DNA of 64,000 nt from Opimibacter sp041746735 (lineage in GTDB: Bacteria; Bacteroidota; Bacteroidia; Chitinophagales; Saprospiraceae): assembly GCA_041746735.1 (NCBI GenBank), contig JBGTGP010000012.1, forward strand, positions 62,001 to 126,000, read 5' to 3'. This document shows positions 1 to 7,818 of this stretch, piece by piece (the first letter of the stretch is position 1; every line of letters begins with the position of its first letter). The notes under the pieces were generated by a model, which saw only the letters and a program-made list of their open reading frames with translations, had not been told where the DNA came from and did not search any database. A program made the position numbers and the translations under genes.

Positions 1-635
1 ATTGTAAACGGATCTCTCGATCGTTCCCGTCCGCGTGTAAAGGGGACGACACAAAATGAGCACATATTGTCGCAGCCGCGCATAATCGAAATGAAGGCAG
101 TAATGCCATTGCTCTCAAGTCGGACGGGACTGATATCGGCATAAGTCTCCTCACGGGAAAGTAAAACATTGATCCCCTTGTCACCTTCTGTGGCCTGCTC
201 CAGCAAGCGAGGAAGGTCGCGGTAAGCATCAGGTCCGACAACAACATCTACGAGTTTTTCTTCTTCCAGGAGACTCTTTTTCAATCGCTCGGCCATGCAG
301 CCGAGTATGCCTACCATAGTGCCCGGACGGGAGGATTTGATTTTATCGATGGTGCGAAGACGCTTTCGGATAGTCTCCTCAGCTTTTTCGCGGATCGAAC
401 ATGTGTTGAGGAGAATGAGGTCGGCATGATCGATCTCCCGGGTCGGCTGGTATTGCGCATCAGATAGGATGGACGCCACAATTTCACTGTCACTAAAATT
501 CATCTGGCATCCGTAGCTTTCTATATAAAATCGCTTTAAGTTATCAGATGTAACTACTTCACCTTCACGCATATAAAAGGCCTCACCCTGTCGGGCCTCA
601 TCGATATCACGGCTGGTCGTAAAAGTTGGGTTCAT
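1..635 (-). CDS. miaB: tRNA-2-methylthio-N6-dimethylallyladenosine synthase MiaB (3' end cut by window edge)
   Basis: Radical SAM methylthiotransferase that adds the 2-methylthio group to i6A37 in tRNAs reading UNN codons. About 211 N-terminal residues lie in the window and the rest continues left of position 1. The start is ATG at 635. The N-terminal UPF0004 domain carries YGCQMNFSDSE, LLNTCSIREKA and GILGCMAER, which supply the three cysteines of the auxiliary cluster. The radical SAM motif CDNMCSFC follows near the edge. A TAnnTTTG element lies just upstream. It is divergent from rocD. The family call is secure; MiaB rather than another methylthiotransferase rests on the RGCDNMCSFCVVPFTRGRE context. 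Confidence 0.95.
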   Translation of the reverse strand, partial: MNPTFTTSRDIDEARQGEAFYMREGEVVTSDNLKRFYIESYGCQMNFSDSEIVASILSDAQYQPTREIDHADLILLNTCSIREKAEETIRKRLRTIDKIKSSRPGTMVGILGCMAERLKKSLLEEEKLVDVVVGPDAYRDLPRLLEQATEGDKGINVLLSREETYADISPVRLESNGITAFISIMRGCDNMCSFCVVPFTRGRERSRDPFT

Positions 636-650
636 AAAAATATGGGAGGA

Positions 651-658
651 CAAAGATA
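651..658 (-). promoter_or_regulatory. Bacteroidota -7 element for miaB
   Basis: TATCTTTG on the minus strand fits TAnnTTTG and sits 16 bases upstream of the miaB ATG. No good TTG -33 box is seen at the usual distance, so this rests on the -7 match and its position alone. Confidence 0.4.
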
Positions 659-748
659 TGGTTTATCTGCCATTTTGACACACACCCGGATCGTACTGAC
701 GAAGGATGTATGACGCAGATGAAGCCACTTTGGTTGATTGGAATATGG

Positions 749-756
749 TAATTTTG
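749..756 (+). promoter_or_regulatory. Bacteroidota -7 element for rocD
   Basis: TAATTTTG fits TAnnTTTG and ends 21 bases before the chosen rocD ATG at 778. A TTTG lies 16 bases upstream (729-732), slightly closer than usual. Its position argues against the earlier in-frame ATG at 706, which would lie upstream of the transcript start. Confidence 0.4.
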
Positions 757-777
757 GGGTTCGCGAAACAAAGTAGT

Positions 778-2064
778 ATGTCAATTGAAACATTGAGGTC
801 GTCAGAGACGTATATCCAGCTTGAGGATCTATATGGTGCTCATAACTATCATCCTTTGCCGGTCGTACTTTCCAAAGGGGAAAGCGTTTATCTGTGGGAT
901 GTTGAAGGCAGGAGATATTATGATTTCCTGTCTGCATACAGCGCCGTGAACCAAGGGCATTGTCATCCCAGAATTATACAGGCGCTTAAAGATCAGGCGG
1001 ATCAACTGACCCTGACATCAAGGGCTTTTTACAATGATCAATTGGGTCCATTCGAAAAATACATCACATCGTACTTTGATTTTGACAAAGTACTCTTGGC
1101 CAATTCAGGTGTGGAAGCCGTTGAGACCGCCATCAAGCTCTGCAGACGCTGGGCATATGACAAGAAGGGTATTGCACCCCAGTCAGCCAAGATTGTATTC
1201 GTGGAGGGTAATTTTCATGGACGTACGCTGGGTGTTATTTCCGCATCTACAGATCCTTCCAGCACCGGAGGTTTTGGTCCTTATTTGCCGGGGTACGTGA
1301 TTATTCCATACAATGACAAGGCGGCATTGGCAGAAGCACTTGAGGATCCTGATGTGGGAGGTGTGTTGGTTGAGCCGATTCAGGGTGAAGCAGGCGTAGT
1401 TGTGCCGGATATGGATTACCTTCCATTTATACGTTCCATGTGTACAGAAAAGAATGTGCTGATGATTGTGGATGAAGTTCAAACCGGAATAGGCCGTACC
1501 GGAAAACTTCTCGCCACGTGCGGCAACTGCACATGTGACGGATTTTGCGAAAATAAGCCTGAAGTAAAGCCCGATATTCTGATCTTGGGAAAAGCGTTAT
1601 CGGGTGGTGTGTTACCGGTTTCGGCCGTTCTTGCTGATGACGAGATCATGCTGTGTATTCAGCCTGGTGAGCATGGATCTACATTCGGGGGAAATCCTTT
1701 GGCTTGTGCTGTGGCGCATGCAGCACTTGAGGTCATTCGCGATGAGCGTCTAGATGCGAATGCACTGCATTTGGGTGTAATCTTTCGGGATAGAATGCAG
1801 CAAATCGTTGATCGCCAACCGCTCATTCAATTGGTTCGTGGCAAAGGCTTGCTCAACGCAATAGTGATCGATGATGCGGAGGACGGTCATATGGCTTGGG
1901 ATATTTGTCTGGCAATGGCCGAAAAGGGACTATTAGCTAAGCCTACACATGGCAATATCATTCGATTTGCGCCACCTTTGGTTATGACAGAGGATCAGTT
2001 GCATGAATGTTGTGATATCATAGAAGAGGTTCTTTCCGGGTTTGCCGGAGCTGTAAGGAAATGA
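778..2064 (+). CDS. rocD: Ornithine aminotransferase (ornithine-oxo-acid transaminase)
   Basis: PLP enzyme that transfers the delta-amino group of ornithine to 2-oxoglutarate, giving glutamate semialdehyde; it links arginine, proline and glutamate metabolism. This is a class III aminotransferase fold of 428 residues from ATG 778. An in-frame ATG at 706 would add 24 residues without family resemblance. The PLP lysine is in LILGKALSGG (about residue 272), and VDEVQTGIGRTGKLL precedes it. Between these lies an insertion with four cysteines, CGNCTCDGFC (nt 1519-1548), where many family members have a short loop. The gene stands alone, followed by a palindromic terminator. Confidence 0.93.
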   Translation: MSIETLRSSETYIQLEDLYGAHNYHPLPVVLSKGESVYLWDVEGRRYYDFLSAYSAVNQGHCHPRIIQALKDQADQLTLTSRAFYNDQLGPFEKYITSYFDFDKVLLANSGVEAVETAIKLCRRWAYDKKGIAPQSAKIVFVEGNFHGRTLGVISASTDPSSTGGFGPYLPGYVIIPYNDKAALAEALEDPDVGGVLVEPIQGEAGVVVPDMDYLPFIRSMCTEKNVLMIVDEVQTGIGRTGKLLATCGNCTCDGFCENKPEVKPDILILGKALSGGVLPVSAVLADDEIMLCIQPGEHGSTFGGNPLACAVAHAALEVIRDERLDANALHLGVIFRDRMQQIVDRQPLIQLVRGKGLLNAIVIDDAEDGHMAWDICLAMAEKGLLAKPTHGNIIRFAPPLVMTEDQLHECCDIIEEVLSGFAGAVRK

Positions 2065-2224
2065 AAGTAAATATTTCATAAGTAGTACGCTTCAAAAGAA
2101 AGGAAAATGACAGGCGGAATTGGGGTGTAAAGTGGGAATGAATGATATTAAGTCATTGATTATAAGCCGCTTATTCTTCTTTAATACTTAAGAAATTTAT
2201 CGTTGAGTTAAGCCCTAGAAATTG

Positions 2225-2264
2225 AAAAACAGTGTGGCACACCTAGGTGTGCCACACTGTTTTT
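2225..2264. terminator. Perfect 40-bp palindrome, likely bidirectional terminator
   Basis: A perfect inverted repeat with 20-base arms and no spacer, centred on CCTAGG between 2244 and 2245. It begins with five A and ends with five T, so either transcript would form a GC-containing hairpin followed by a U run. It lies between the convergent 3' ends of rocD and coaE. The rest of the 2065-2364 gap shows no gene or other signal. Confidence 0.8.
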
Positions 2265-2364
2265 GCAGAAACTGGGGGTATTTGATGCCTGTTTTTTCAG
2301 ATGATCCATGCCATTTATTCGTCTTAAAATCAGCTTTTTATTTCGATTATTTCCTGAAATGTTC

Positions 2365-2964
2365 TCAAGATATGGAGTAAATAATTGAACTACGTATGTC
2401 AACTACCTGCCGCACCAAGGACCTCCCCTCCTCATTATAAATAACGTAATCCGCCCGCGGTATCTTCTCTTCATCCGGCATCTGAAGGGAAACTCGCTCC
2501 AGGACCTGTTCCCGCGAAACCCCATCCCGCTTCATTACACGACTGATCCGAAGCGATTCAGGAGCTACCACAAGGATAACAGCATCAAACCGATCGACTA
2601 AATTTTCTTCAAAAAGTATAGCACTTTCCTGGATGCCAAAGGGAGCCTCCACCTGCGGCGCCATTTTCATCCAGGCAAGCAAATCCGCAAATACAGCCGG
2701 ATGAATGATCGCATTCAACTCGGCAAGTCGAGCAGGATCTTTGAACACAAGAGACGCAATCCGTTTACGATCGGGAAGGCCACTGGACGTATAAATATCC
2801 TCTCCAAAAAGAACTTTGATTTTCCGGATGACATCCGGATCGCTTTCCATCAATAGCCGGGCCCGTCCATCAGATTCATACACGGGGACGTTTAGCGTGC
2901 GAAACAATGCACCGATTGTAGATTTTCCGGATCCGATGCCGCCAGTAAGGCCAATAAGTTTCAT
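2365..2964 (-). CDS. coaE: Dephospho-CoA kinase
   Basis: Catalyses the last step of coenzyme A synthesis, phosphorylating the 3'-hydroxyl of dephospho-CoA. The P-loop GGIGSGKST is at residues 8-16 from ATG 2964. VPVYESDGRARLLM and LNAIIHPAVF match conserved substrate-binding regions. Length is 199 residues, normal for the family. A GTG at 2994 would add ten residues directly after the yigZ stop; ATG 2964 fits the family N-terminus MKLIGLTGG better. It is the last gene of a yigZ/EamA-side operon read leftward. Confidence 0.93.
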   Translation of the reverse strand: MKLIGLTGGIGSGKSTIGALFRTLNVPVYESDGRARLLMESDPDVIRKIKVLFGEDIYTSSGLPDRKRIASLVFKDPARLAELNAIIHPAVFADLLAWMKMAPQVEAPFGIQESAILFEENLVDRFDAVILVVAPESLRISRVMKRDGVSREQVLERVSLQMPDEEKIPRADYVIYNEEGRSLVRQVVDIRSSIIYSIS

Positions 2965-2994
2965 GCCAGGACGAAGTTCCGAAGAATATCCCAC

Positions 2995-3657
2995 TTATAT
3001 GATGATGGCACCAGGCTCAGATTCAATTTCCCATCCGAGTGAAGTAGCATATGCTTCAATCGTAGTGAAATCTAAACTGGTATGCTCCCGGAGCGCTTGC
3101 AAAAGTTCCGTTAGGTATGTTGAAGTTTTGAATCCAAGAAGAATAGAGGCTCGAGAATCAAATGACTCCTCAAGCACAGGTATTTCATGCTGCTTACAAT
3201 AGTTGATTAGTTGAGGGAAACTTTCATAGGGGAGTTTCAACCGTACTTTGGCATATACATGCCTCACAATAGTGGTGGCAGAAAAGAGGGTCAGCGTTGC
3301 ACAGTTTTTATAAGCTTCGATCAGACCGGATATTCCAAGTTTGGTGCCTCCAAAATACCTTACAACCACCATGAAAACATTCGTAAGATTATGCCGGATC
3401 AGTTGCCCCAGGATGGGGCGGCCTGCTGAACCTGAGGGCTCTCCGTCATCTGAAAAGCGCTCAAGGGTTGCATCCGGAAAAAGCCGTAAACCTGTACAAA
3501 AATGCCGCGCTTTTGAGTGCTCTTTTTTGAGTTGGGCGAGGAACAATTGTGCTTCCTCTTCTGACGCCACAGGAATAGCATAGCCATAAAACTTACTTCC
3601 CCGCTCCATCACATAGCCTGTACCCGGTGATGCCAATGTCAAAAACTGATCGTCCAA
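2995..3657 (-). CDS. yigZ: YigZ/IMPACT family protein (UPF0029)
   Basis: Member of the YigZ/IMPACT family; the bacterial role is not settled, and the eukaryotic relative IMPACT binds GCN1. The signature ERFSDDGEPSGSAGRPIL is clear and is followed by VVVRYFGGTKLGISGLIEAY. The C-terminal part resembles the DUF1949 domain. No ATG fits the usual N-terminus. TTG at 3657 gives about 220 residues beginning near the conserved ASPGTGYVMERGSKF stretch and overlaps the upstream transporter gene by 19 bases. ATG 3609 is the alternative and would remove part of that conserved region. Confidence 0.85.
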   Translation of the reverse strand: MDDQFLTLASPGTGYVMERGSKFYGYAIPVASEEEAQLFLAQLKKEHSKARHFCTGLRLFPDATLERFSDDGEPSGSAGRPILGQLIRHNLTNVFMVVVRYFGGTKLGISGLIEAYKNCATLTLFSATTIVRHVYAKVRLKLPYESFPQLINYCKQHEIPVLEESFDSRASILLGFKTSTYLTELLQALREHTSLDFTTIEAYATSLGWEIESEPGAIII

Positions 3658-4538
3658 TCTTTTGCGTTGTGTGCGTAACCAATGATGATTATGGATAAGG
3701 TGGCCAGACCTATTCCGACCCAATTGACACGTGTGAGTTTTTCGCTAAATATCAACACCGCTGCTCCCGTCGATGCCAAAAGAACACAAACATTGACCAT
3801 CGGATACAGGATGCTCCCTTTCCAACCTTGGTTGAGCAACACCAGCAGCAGGTATATAGAAAAGAAATTCGGCACTCCCAACAGCATCCCAGCCAACACA
3901 TCTTTGGAAGTAAGGCGCTTGATTCCTTTGATATGGCGCAAACCTATTCCCGACCATCCTATAATCGCTGCTATTCCAAAGGCAAAAGTTGTAAAAACGA
4001 CCTGATCCTGACCCACTAAACCCGATTTTTCCACATGGTAAAGCAGGATCTCAATGGAGGCAGACATCAGCAGCACCCCCGCCAATAATAAAGGAAGCGT
4101 ACCCCTCATCTGAAATGAAAAACGATGGCCTTTCTGATTGATGGCGAGTATGGCGAGTATGGCGAAAACCAATCCGATGGCTTCAAGTTTGCCAAATGAC
4201 TCCCCAAAAAAGATGACCGTAAACGAAACAGTCAGGATCAGTGACATCCGCTGAATCAGCGTGGTGAGCGTAATCCCGGCCTGTTGGATCGTATAGGCTG
4301 TCAGGTTGAAACCAGAGATAAAAAGCACCCCTAATCCTACGCCCCAGGGAATCCACGGTTTCGCCAGGTGATCAGGAGTGAAAGGCCATCCATCACCGGG
4401 GGAGAGCCAACTTCCGATAATCAGACAAATGGTATAATTTACTACAATGGAATTGAAGATGTCAACCTTCCAAATTCCATAGAGTTTGAAGCATATCCCT
4501 ATGCAGGTCGTGACCAGAACGCACCAAACAATCTCCAT
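3639..4538 (-). CDS. EamA/DMT-family membrane transporter
   Basis: Drug/metabolite transporter superfamily protein of 299 residues with about ten hydrophobic segments in two EamA halves. The first ends around ESFGKLEAIGLVFAILAILAI and the second around SEKLTRVNWVGIGLATLSIII, the usual EamA ending. The substrate cannot be told from sequence. It is the first gene of the EamA-yigZ-coaE set, with a TAnnTTTG element 33 bases upstream. Its 3' end overlaps the probable yigZ start. Confidence 0.82.
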   Translation of the reverse strand: MEIVWCVLVTTCIGICFKLYGIWKVDIFNSIVVNYTICLIIGSWLSPGDGWPFTPDHLAKPWIPWGVGLGVLFISGFNLTAYTIQQAGITLTTLIQRMSLILTVSFTVIFFGESFGKLEAIGLVFAILAILAINQKGHRFSFQMRGTLPLLLAGVLLMSASIEILLYHVEKSGLVGQDQVVFTTFAFGIAAIIGWSGIGLRHIKGIKRLTSKDVLAGMLLGVPNFFSIYLLLVLLNQGWKGSILYPMVNVCVLLASTGAAVLIFSEKLTRVNWVGIGLATLSIIIIGYAHNAKDWTISF

Positions 4539-4570
4539 CGCAACTCCGGTTTAGGGAATGGTTAACAGGT

Positions 4571-4578
4571 CAAAATTA
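4571..4578 (-). promoter_or_regulatory. Bacteroidota -7 element for the EamA-yigZ-coaE operon
   Basis: Minus-strand TAATTTTG fits TAnnTTTG, giving a predicted leader of about 27 bases before ATG 4538. No TTG was found at the expected -33 spacing. Confidence 0.4.
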
Positions 4579-4670
4579 ATTTTTTGGACATCTTTGCCAC
4601 GAATTCGGTTTAACAAGTCTTGATTCCGGATGTTTCGTTTGAGTTTTTTTGCATAAAAATCGCCCTCCAG

Positions 4671-5219
4671 GTGGAAAATAGTTTGAATCAATACGATGCT
4701 GTGATTACCCGGTGCAAGGAGCTTTTCCTGCGAAAGAATAAAGATTACGGCACAGCCTGGAGAATACTTCGTCTCCCATCCCTGACCGATCAGATTTACA
4801 TAAAAGCTTCCAGGATCAGGACCATTGAGGAGCAAGGTCGACAGATGGTCCAGGATGATGTACCCTCAGAGTATGTAGGGATCATCAACTATTGCATCAT
4901 GGCTCTCATTCAGAATGCCCTTGGATCGGATGAGCGACAGGACATACCCACGGATGAACTGAGTTCACTTTATGATCAATTCGTGTCCAACTCCAGAGAC
5001 CTCTTCCGTGAAAAGAACCATGATTACGGAGAGATCTGGCGGGAAATGCGAATCAGCAGTTATACAGATCTTATCCTGATGAAACTCCTTCGGATCAAAC
5101 AGATCGAAGACCATCAGGGGCTCCTCCTGGCATCCGAAGGAGTGGATGCCAACTATATGGATATCCTCAACTATTGTGTTTTTGCACTCATACGACTAGA
5201 AGAACAATCTCAGATATGA
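4671..5219 (+). CDS. DUF1599 protein with two tandem copies of the domain
   Basis: Function unknown; DUF1599 has been grouped with nucleotide-modification-associated domains. The protein is an internal duplication. Copy one runs from CKELFLRKNKDYGTAWRILR to YVGIINYCIMALI and copy two from SRDLFREKNHDYGEIWREMR to YMDILNYCVFALI. Each carries the KN(K/H)DYG and SLTDQIYIKASRI or SYTDLILMKLLRI motifs. GTG 4671 is chosen (182 residues); TTG 4620 would add 17 residues with no family match. Its stop overlaps the next start (ATGA at 5216-5219), so the two are probably translationally coupled. Confidence 0.85.
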   Translation: MENSLNQYDAVITRCKELFLRKNKDYGTAWRILRLPSLTDQIYIKASRIRTIEEQGRQMVQDDVPSEYVGIINYCIMALIQNALGSDERQDIPTDELSSLYDQFVSNSRDLFREKNHDYGEIWREMRISSYTDLILMKLLRIKQIEDHQGLLLASEGVDANYMDILNYCVFALIRLEEQSQI

Positions 5220-6685
5220 CCTTACTTACACTTATCCTGTACATCGCTATTGGCGCTGCGATCCTCACTGCCTTCATTGGCCTGCTGAAGAAAGGCCATA
5301 AAACCTGGCTGATGACTTTCCTCCAGAATTTCACCGGCATCCTATTTATTGTCTCAGGTCTAGTCAAGGCCGTTGATCCGATGGGAACCGCCTTCAAGAT
5401 GGAGCAGTATTTTACTGAGTTTGAGTACACCTTCAGGGAGACCTGGGCCAGTTTCCTTGCACCCCTCTTTCCTTTCTTGGGCAGTATTTCGGTATTTTTC
5501 TCTGTGTTCATGATCGTATTTGAAATCGTGCTGGGCATCATGCTATTGCTCGGTCATCGCACCAAACTGACCAGCTGGTTGTTTTTGCTGCTTGTTGGCT
5601 TTTTCACAATCCTGACCGGCTTTACTTTCCTGACAGGTTATGTACCCAGTGGAGTCAATTTCTTTGATTTTAGCAATTGGGGCCCATACACAGAAACCAA
5701 TATGCGGGTGACGGATTGCGGCTGCTTCGGCGATTTCATTAAACTTGTGCCCCGTATCTCCTTTTATAAGGACCTGGTCCTGCTGATTCCTGCTTTTTAT
5801 TTTGTCTTCCGCCATAAAGACATGCATCAACTCTTTTCTGATAAAGCCCGATCGATTGTCATATGGGCATCCACTATTTTGCTGGTGGTGTTCTGCTTGA
5901 GAAACTTTTATTGGGGCCTGCCGGTAATCGATTTCAGACCTTTCGCGGTTGGTACAGATCTGTATGCCAAGAAGACAGCCGAGGAGGAAGCCTCAGCTTC
6001 GGTGCAGGTTATAGCCTGGAAGATTCAGAATAAGAAAACCAACGAAGTACTCGAACTGTCTACAGAGGAGTACCTGAAAAATCTGGCCAGTTATCCTAAA
6101 GAAGACTGGACGGTGGTAGAACAGATCAAATCCAAGCCAGCAGTGGAGGCTACAAAGGTGAGCGACTTTTCGATCATCAGCCCGGATGGTTTTGATGTGG
6201 CGGAAGATATTCTGACAGACGAAGGCGATGTATTTCTGATCGTGGCGTATAAACTCCATGGATCCAGTCATTCCGAAACGCACACCGTACAGGACACGAC
6301 CTGGTCAGTTGATACAGTGGAGGTAGCCCCGGGTCAGATCACCCTGGTTCGTAGACCTGGTGACATCAACCCCAGAAAAATTGTCACAGAAGTCTATACC
6401 TGGGATAAGGGTTATGTGGAAAAATATACCCGGAAAGTCAATCCATTGATGGAGCATGTCTTGCAGCAGGGGGCAAAAGTTTATGCCGCAGCAGGGGGCG
6501 CCGGAGGCGAAAAACTCGCAGCATTTAAAGCCGCGACTAACGCCGGATATGATTGGTATGAGGCCGATGACATTTTACTTAAAACTATCATCCGGTCAAA
6601 TCCGGGGGTCGTACACATTCGGGGTGGCAAGGTCATTCAAATGTGGCACATACGCCATCTCCCTGCAGCGTTTCAGTTAAAATGA
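5216..6685 (+). CDS. BT_3928-like membrane protein: DoxX-type domain plus thioredoxin-like C-terminus
   Basis: Integral membrane protein of about 489 residues; function unknown. The N-terminal half has several membrane segments of the DoxX/MauE type, including NFTGILFIVSGLVKAVDP and the motif DCGCFGDFIKL, similar to the CGCFG of MauE-like proteins. The C-terminal half is extracytoplasmic, and its last 80 residues look thioredoxin-like (AKVYAAAGG to IRGGKVIQMWHIRHLP) but lack a CXXC. Start ATG 5216 overlaps the DUF1599 stop. The pairing with DUF1599 recurs in Bacteroidota from family knowledge, suggesting a shared role. Confidence 0.83.
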   Translation: MTLLTLILYIAIGAAILTAFIGLLKKGHKTWLMTFLQNFTGILFIVSGLVKAVDPMGTAFKMEQYFTEFEYTFRETWASFLAPLFPFLGSISVFFSVFMIVFEIVLGIMLLLGHRTKLTSWLFLLLVGFFTILTGFTFLTGYVPSGVNFFDFSNWGPYTETNMRVTDCGCFGDFIKLVPRISFYKDLVLLIPAFYFVFRHKDMHQLFSDKARSIVIWASTILLVVFCLRNFYWGLPVIDFRPFAVGTDLYAKKTAEEEASASVQVIAWKIQNKKTNEVLELSTEEYLKNLASYPKEDWTVVEQIKSKPAVEATKVSDFSIISPDGFDVAEDILTDEGDVFLIVAYKLHGSSHSETHTVQDTTWSVDTVEVAPGQITLVRRPGDINPRKIVTEVYTWDKGYVEKYTRKVNPLMEHVLQQGAKVYAAAGGAGGEKLAAFKAATNAGYDWYEADDILLKTIIRSNPGVVHIRGGKVIQMWHIRHLPAAFQLK

Positions 6686-6809
6686 CATCAACGAATCCGC
6701 ATACAGCTATAGTCACATTAAAAAAATTATCATTCGTTTTAGCAGGGTTCAAATAAATATCTGTTATTTTGCCCGAATGTTCGTTGAATCAATCTGAGGT
6801 ACGTCCGAT

Positions 6810-7748
6810 ATGGTAAGCAGGAGAAGTATAAGAATCAAAGTAATGCAATTGCTTTATTCCCTGGATCGTGACCCGGGTGTACCCCATAAGGAAATCATGA
6901 CCCGCTATGCCAAGTCCGTCGATCTGGCGTATGAAAGTCTGCTGTTTAATCTTTTCCTGCTCCAGGAGATCACCCATCAGGCAGTAACTGACCGGGATAC
7001 CCGACTAGCCAAACTTCGGCCGGATGCAGACGATCCCAGGTGGAATGCCAAGCTGTTTGAAAACGACCTGATCCAGTCCCTGGTCCTGAACAAACGTCTG
7101 CGGAATTACTACGACAAGCAGGCCTTTGCTGCCCGATTGGATCAGGACCTGCTGCTGAAGATCTACAATACTTTTGCCAAAACCCCGGAGTATAAAAATT
7201 ATGTTCTCGGAGATGTGGATGAGGCCGGTCACCGTGCGTATCTGCTTGAAGTCTATCGGGAGCTTCGAAAAAATGAAATCTTTGAGGAGATCGTGGATGA
7301 TCAGTATCCGTTTTGGCAAGAAGATAAGTCTCTGGTCATAGGTGCATTGAAGAAGATCATCAAACAGTTGCCCGATGCTAATGAAACGTTTTATGAAGCG
7401 TATCACCCAGATGATGATACTGTCATTGAGTTTGGGCAACGACTGATCTCTGTGACGATGGAGCAGGCGGAGGAGCTGGAACAACTCATTGAACCCACAC
7501 TCAAAAATTGGGACATGGAGCGTCTTGCCGTACTGGATGTCATATTGATTAAAATGGCCCTCGTTGAATTTCTATATTTTCCAACCATCCCTACAAAAGT
7601 CACCCTGGACGAGTATGTTGACATATCCAAAGAGTACAGTACACCCAAGAGCAAGGATTTTGTCAATGGCATCCTGGATAAGCTGATGAAAACGCTTCTG
7701 GAAGAAGGCAAGATCCGCAAGGAAGGACGAGGGCTACTGGAGGAATAG
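6810..7748 (+). CDS. nusB: Transcription antitermination factor NusB (long Bacteroidota form)
   Basis: NusB binds boxA RNA with ribosomal protein S10 and NusG in antitermination complexes, mainly on rRNA operons. At 312 residues it is about twice the E. coli length, as is usual in Bacteroidota. The N-terminus SRRSIRIKVMQLLYSL matches the family start. The conserved C-terminal core runs from WDMERLAVLDVILIKMALVEF through TLDEYVDISKEYSTPKSKDFVNGILDKL. The start is ATG 6810. guaA follows 70 bases downstream on the same strand. Confidence 0.94.
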   Translation: MVSRRSIRIKVMQLLYSLDRDPGVPHKEIMTRYAKSVDLAYESLLFNLFLLQEITHQAVTDRDTRLAKLRPDADDPRWNAKLFENDLIQSLVLNKRLRNYYDKQAFAARLDQDLLLKIYNTFAKTPEYKNYVLGDVDEAGHRAYLLEVYRELRKNEIFEEIVDDQYPFWQEDKSLVIGALKKIIKQLPDANETFYEAYHPDDDTVIEFGQRLISVTMEQAEELEQLIEPTLKNWDMERLAVLDVILIKMALVEFLYFPTIPTKVTLDEYVDISKEYSTPKSKDFVNGILDKLMKTLLEEGKIRKEGRGLLEE

Positions 7749-7818
7749 ACTTGTGGATATGACTATCCGGTAAGACCATGATATCTGATACACCTACTGT
7801 ACTACTGCATACGACCTG

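Noticed and set aside
6766..6778. TTATTTTG upstream of nusB as a promoter -7 box
   Set aside because: It lacks the A at the second position of TAnnTTTG and has no TTG at proper spacing; too weak to list.
7005..7484. 159-codon minus-strand open frame opposite nusB
   Set aside because: nusB has conserved motifs across the same bases; the antisense translation shows none.
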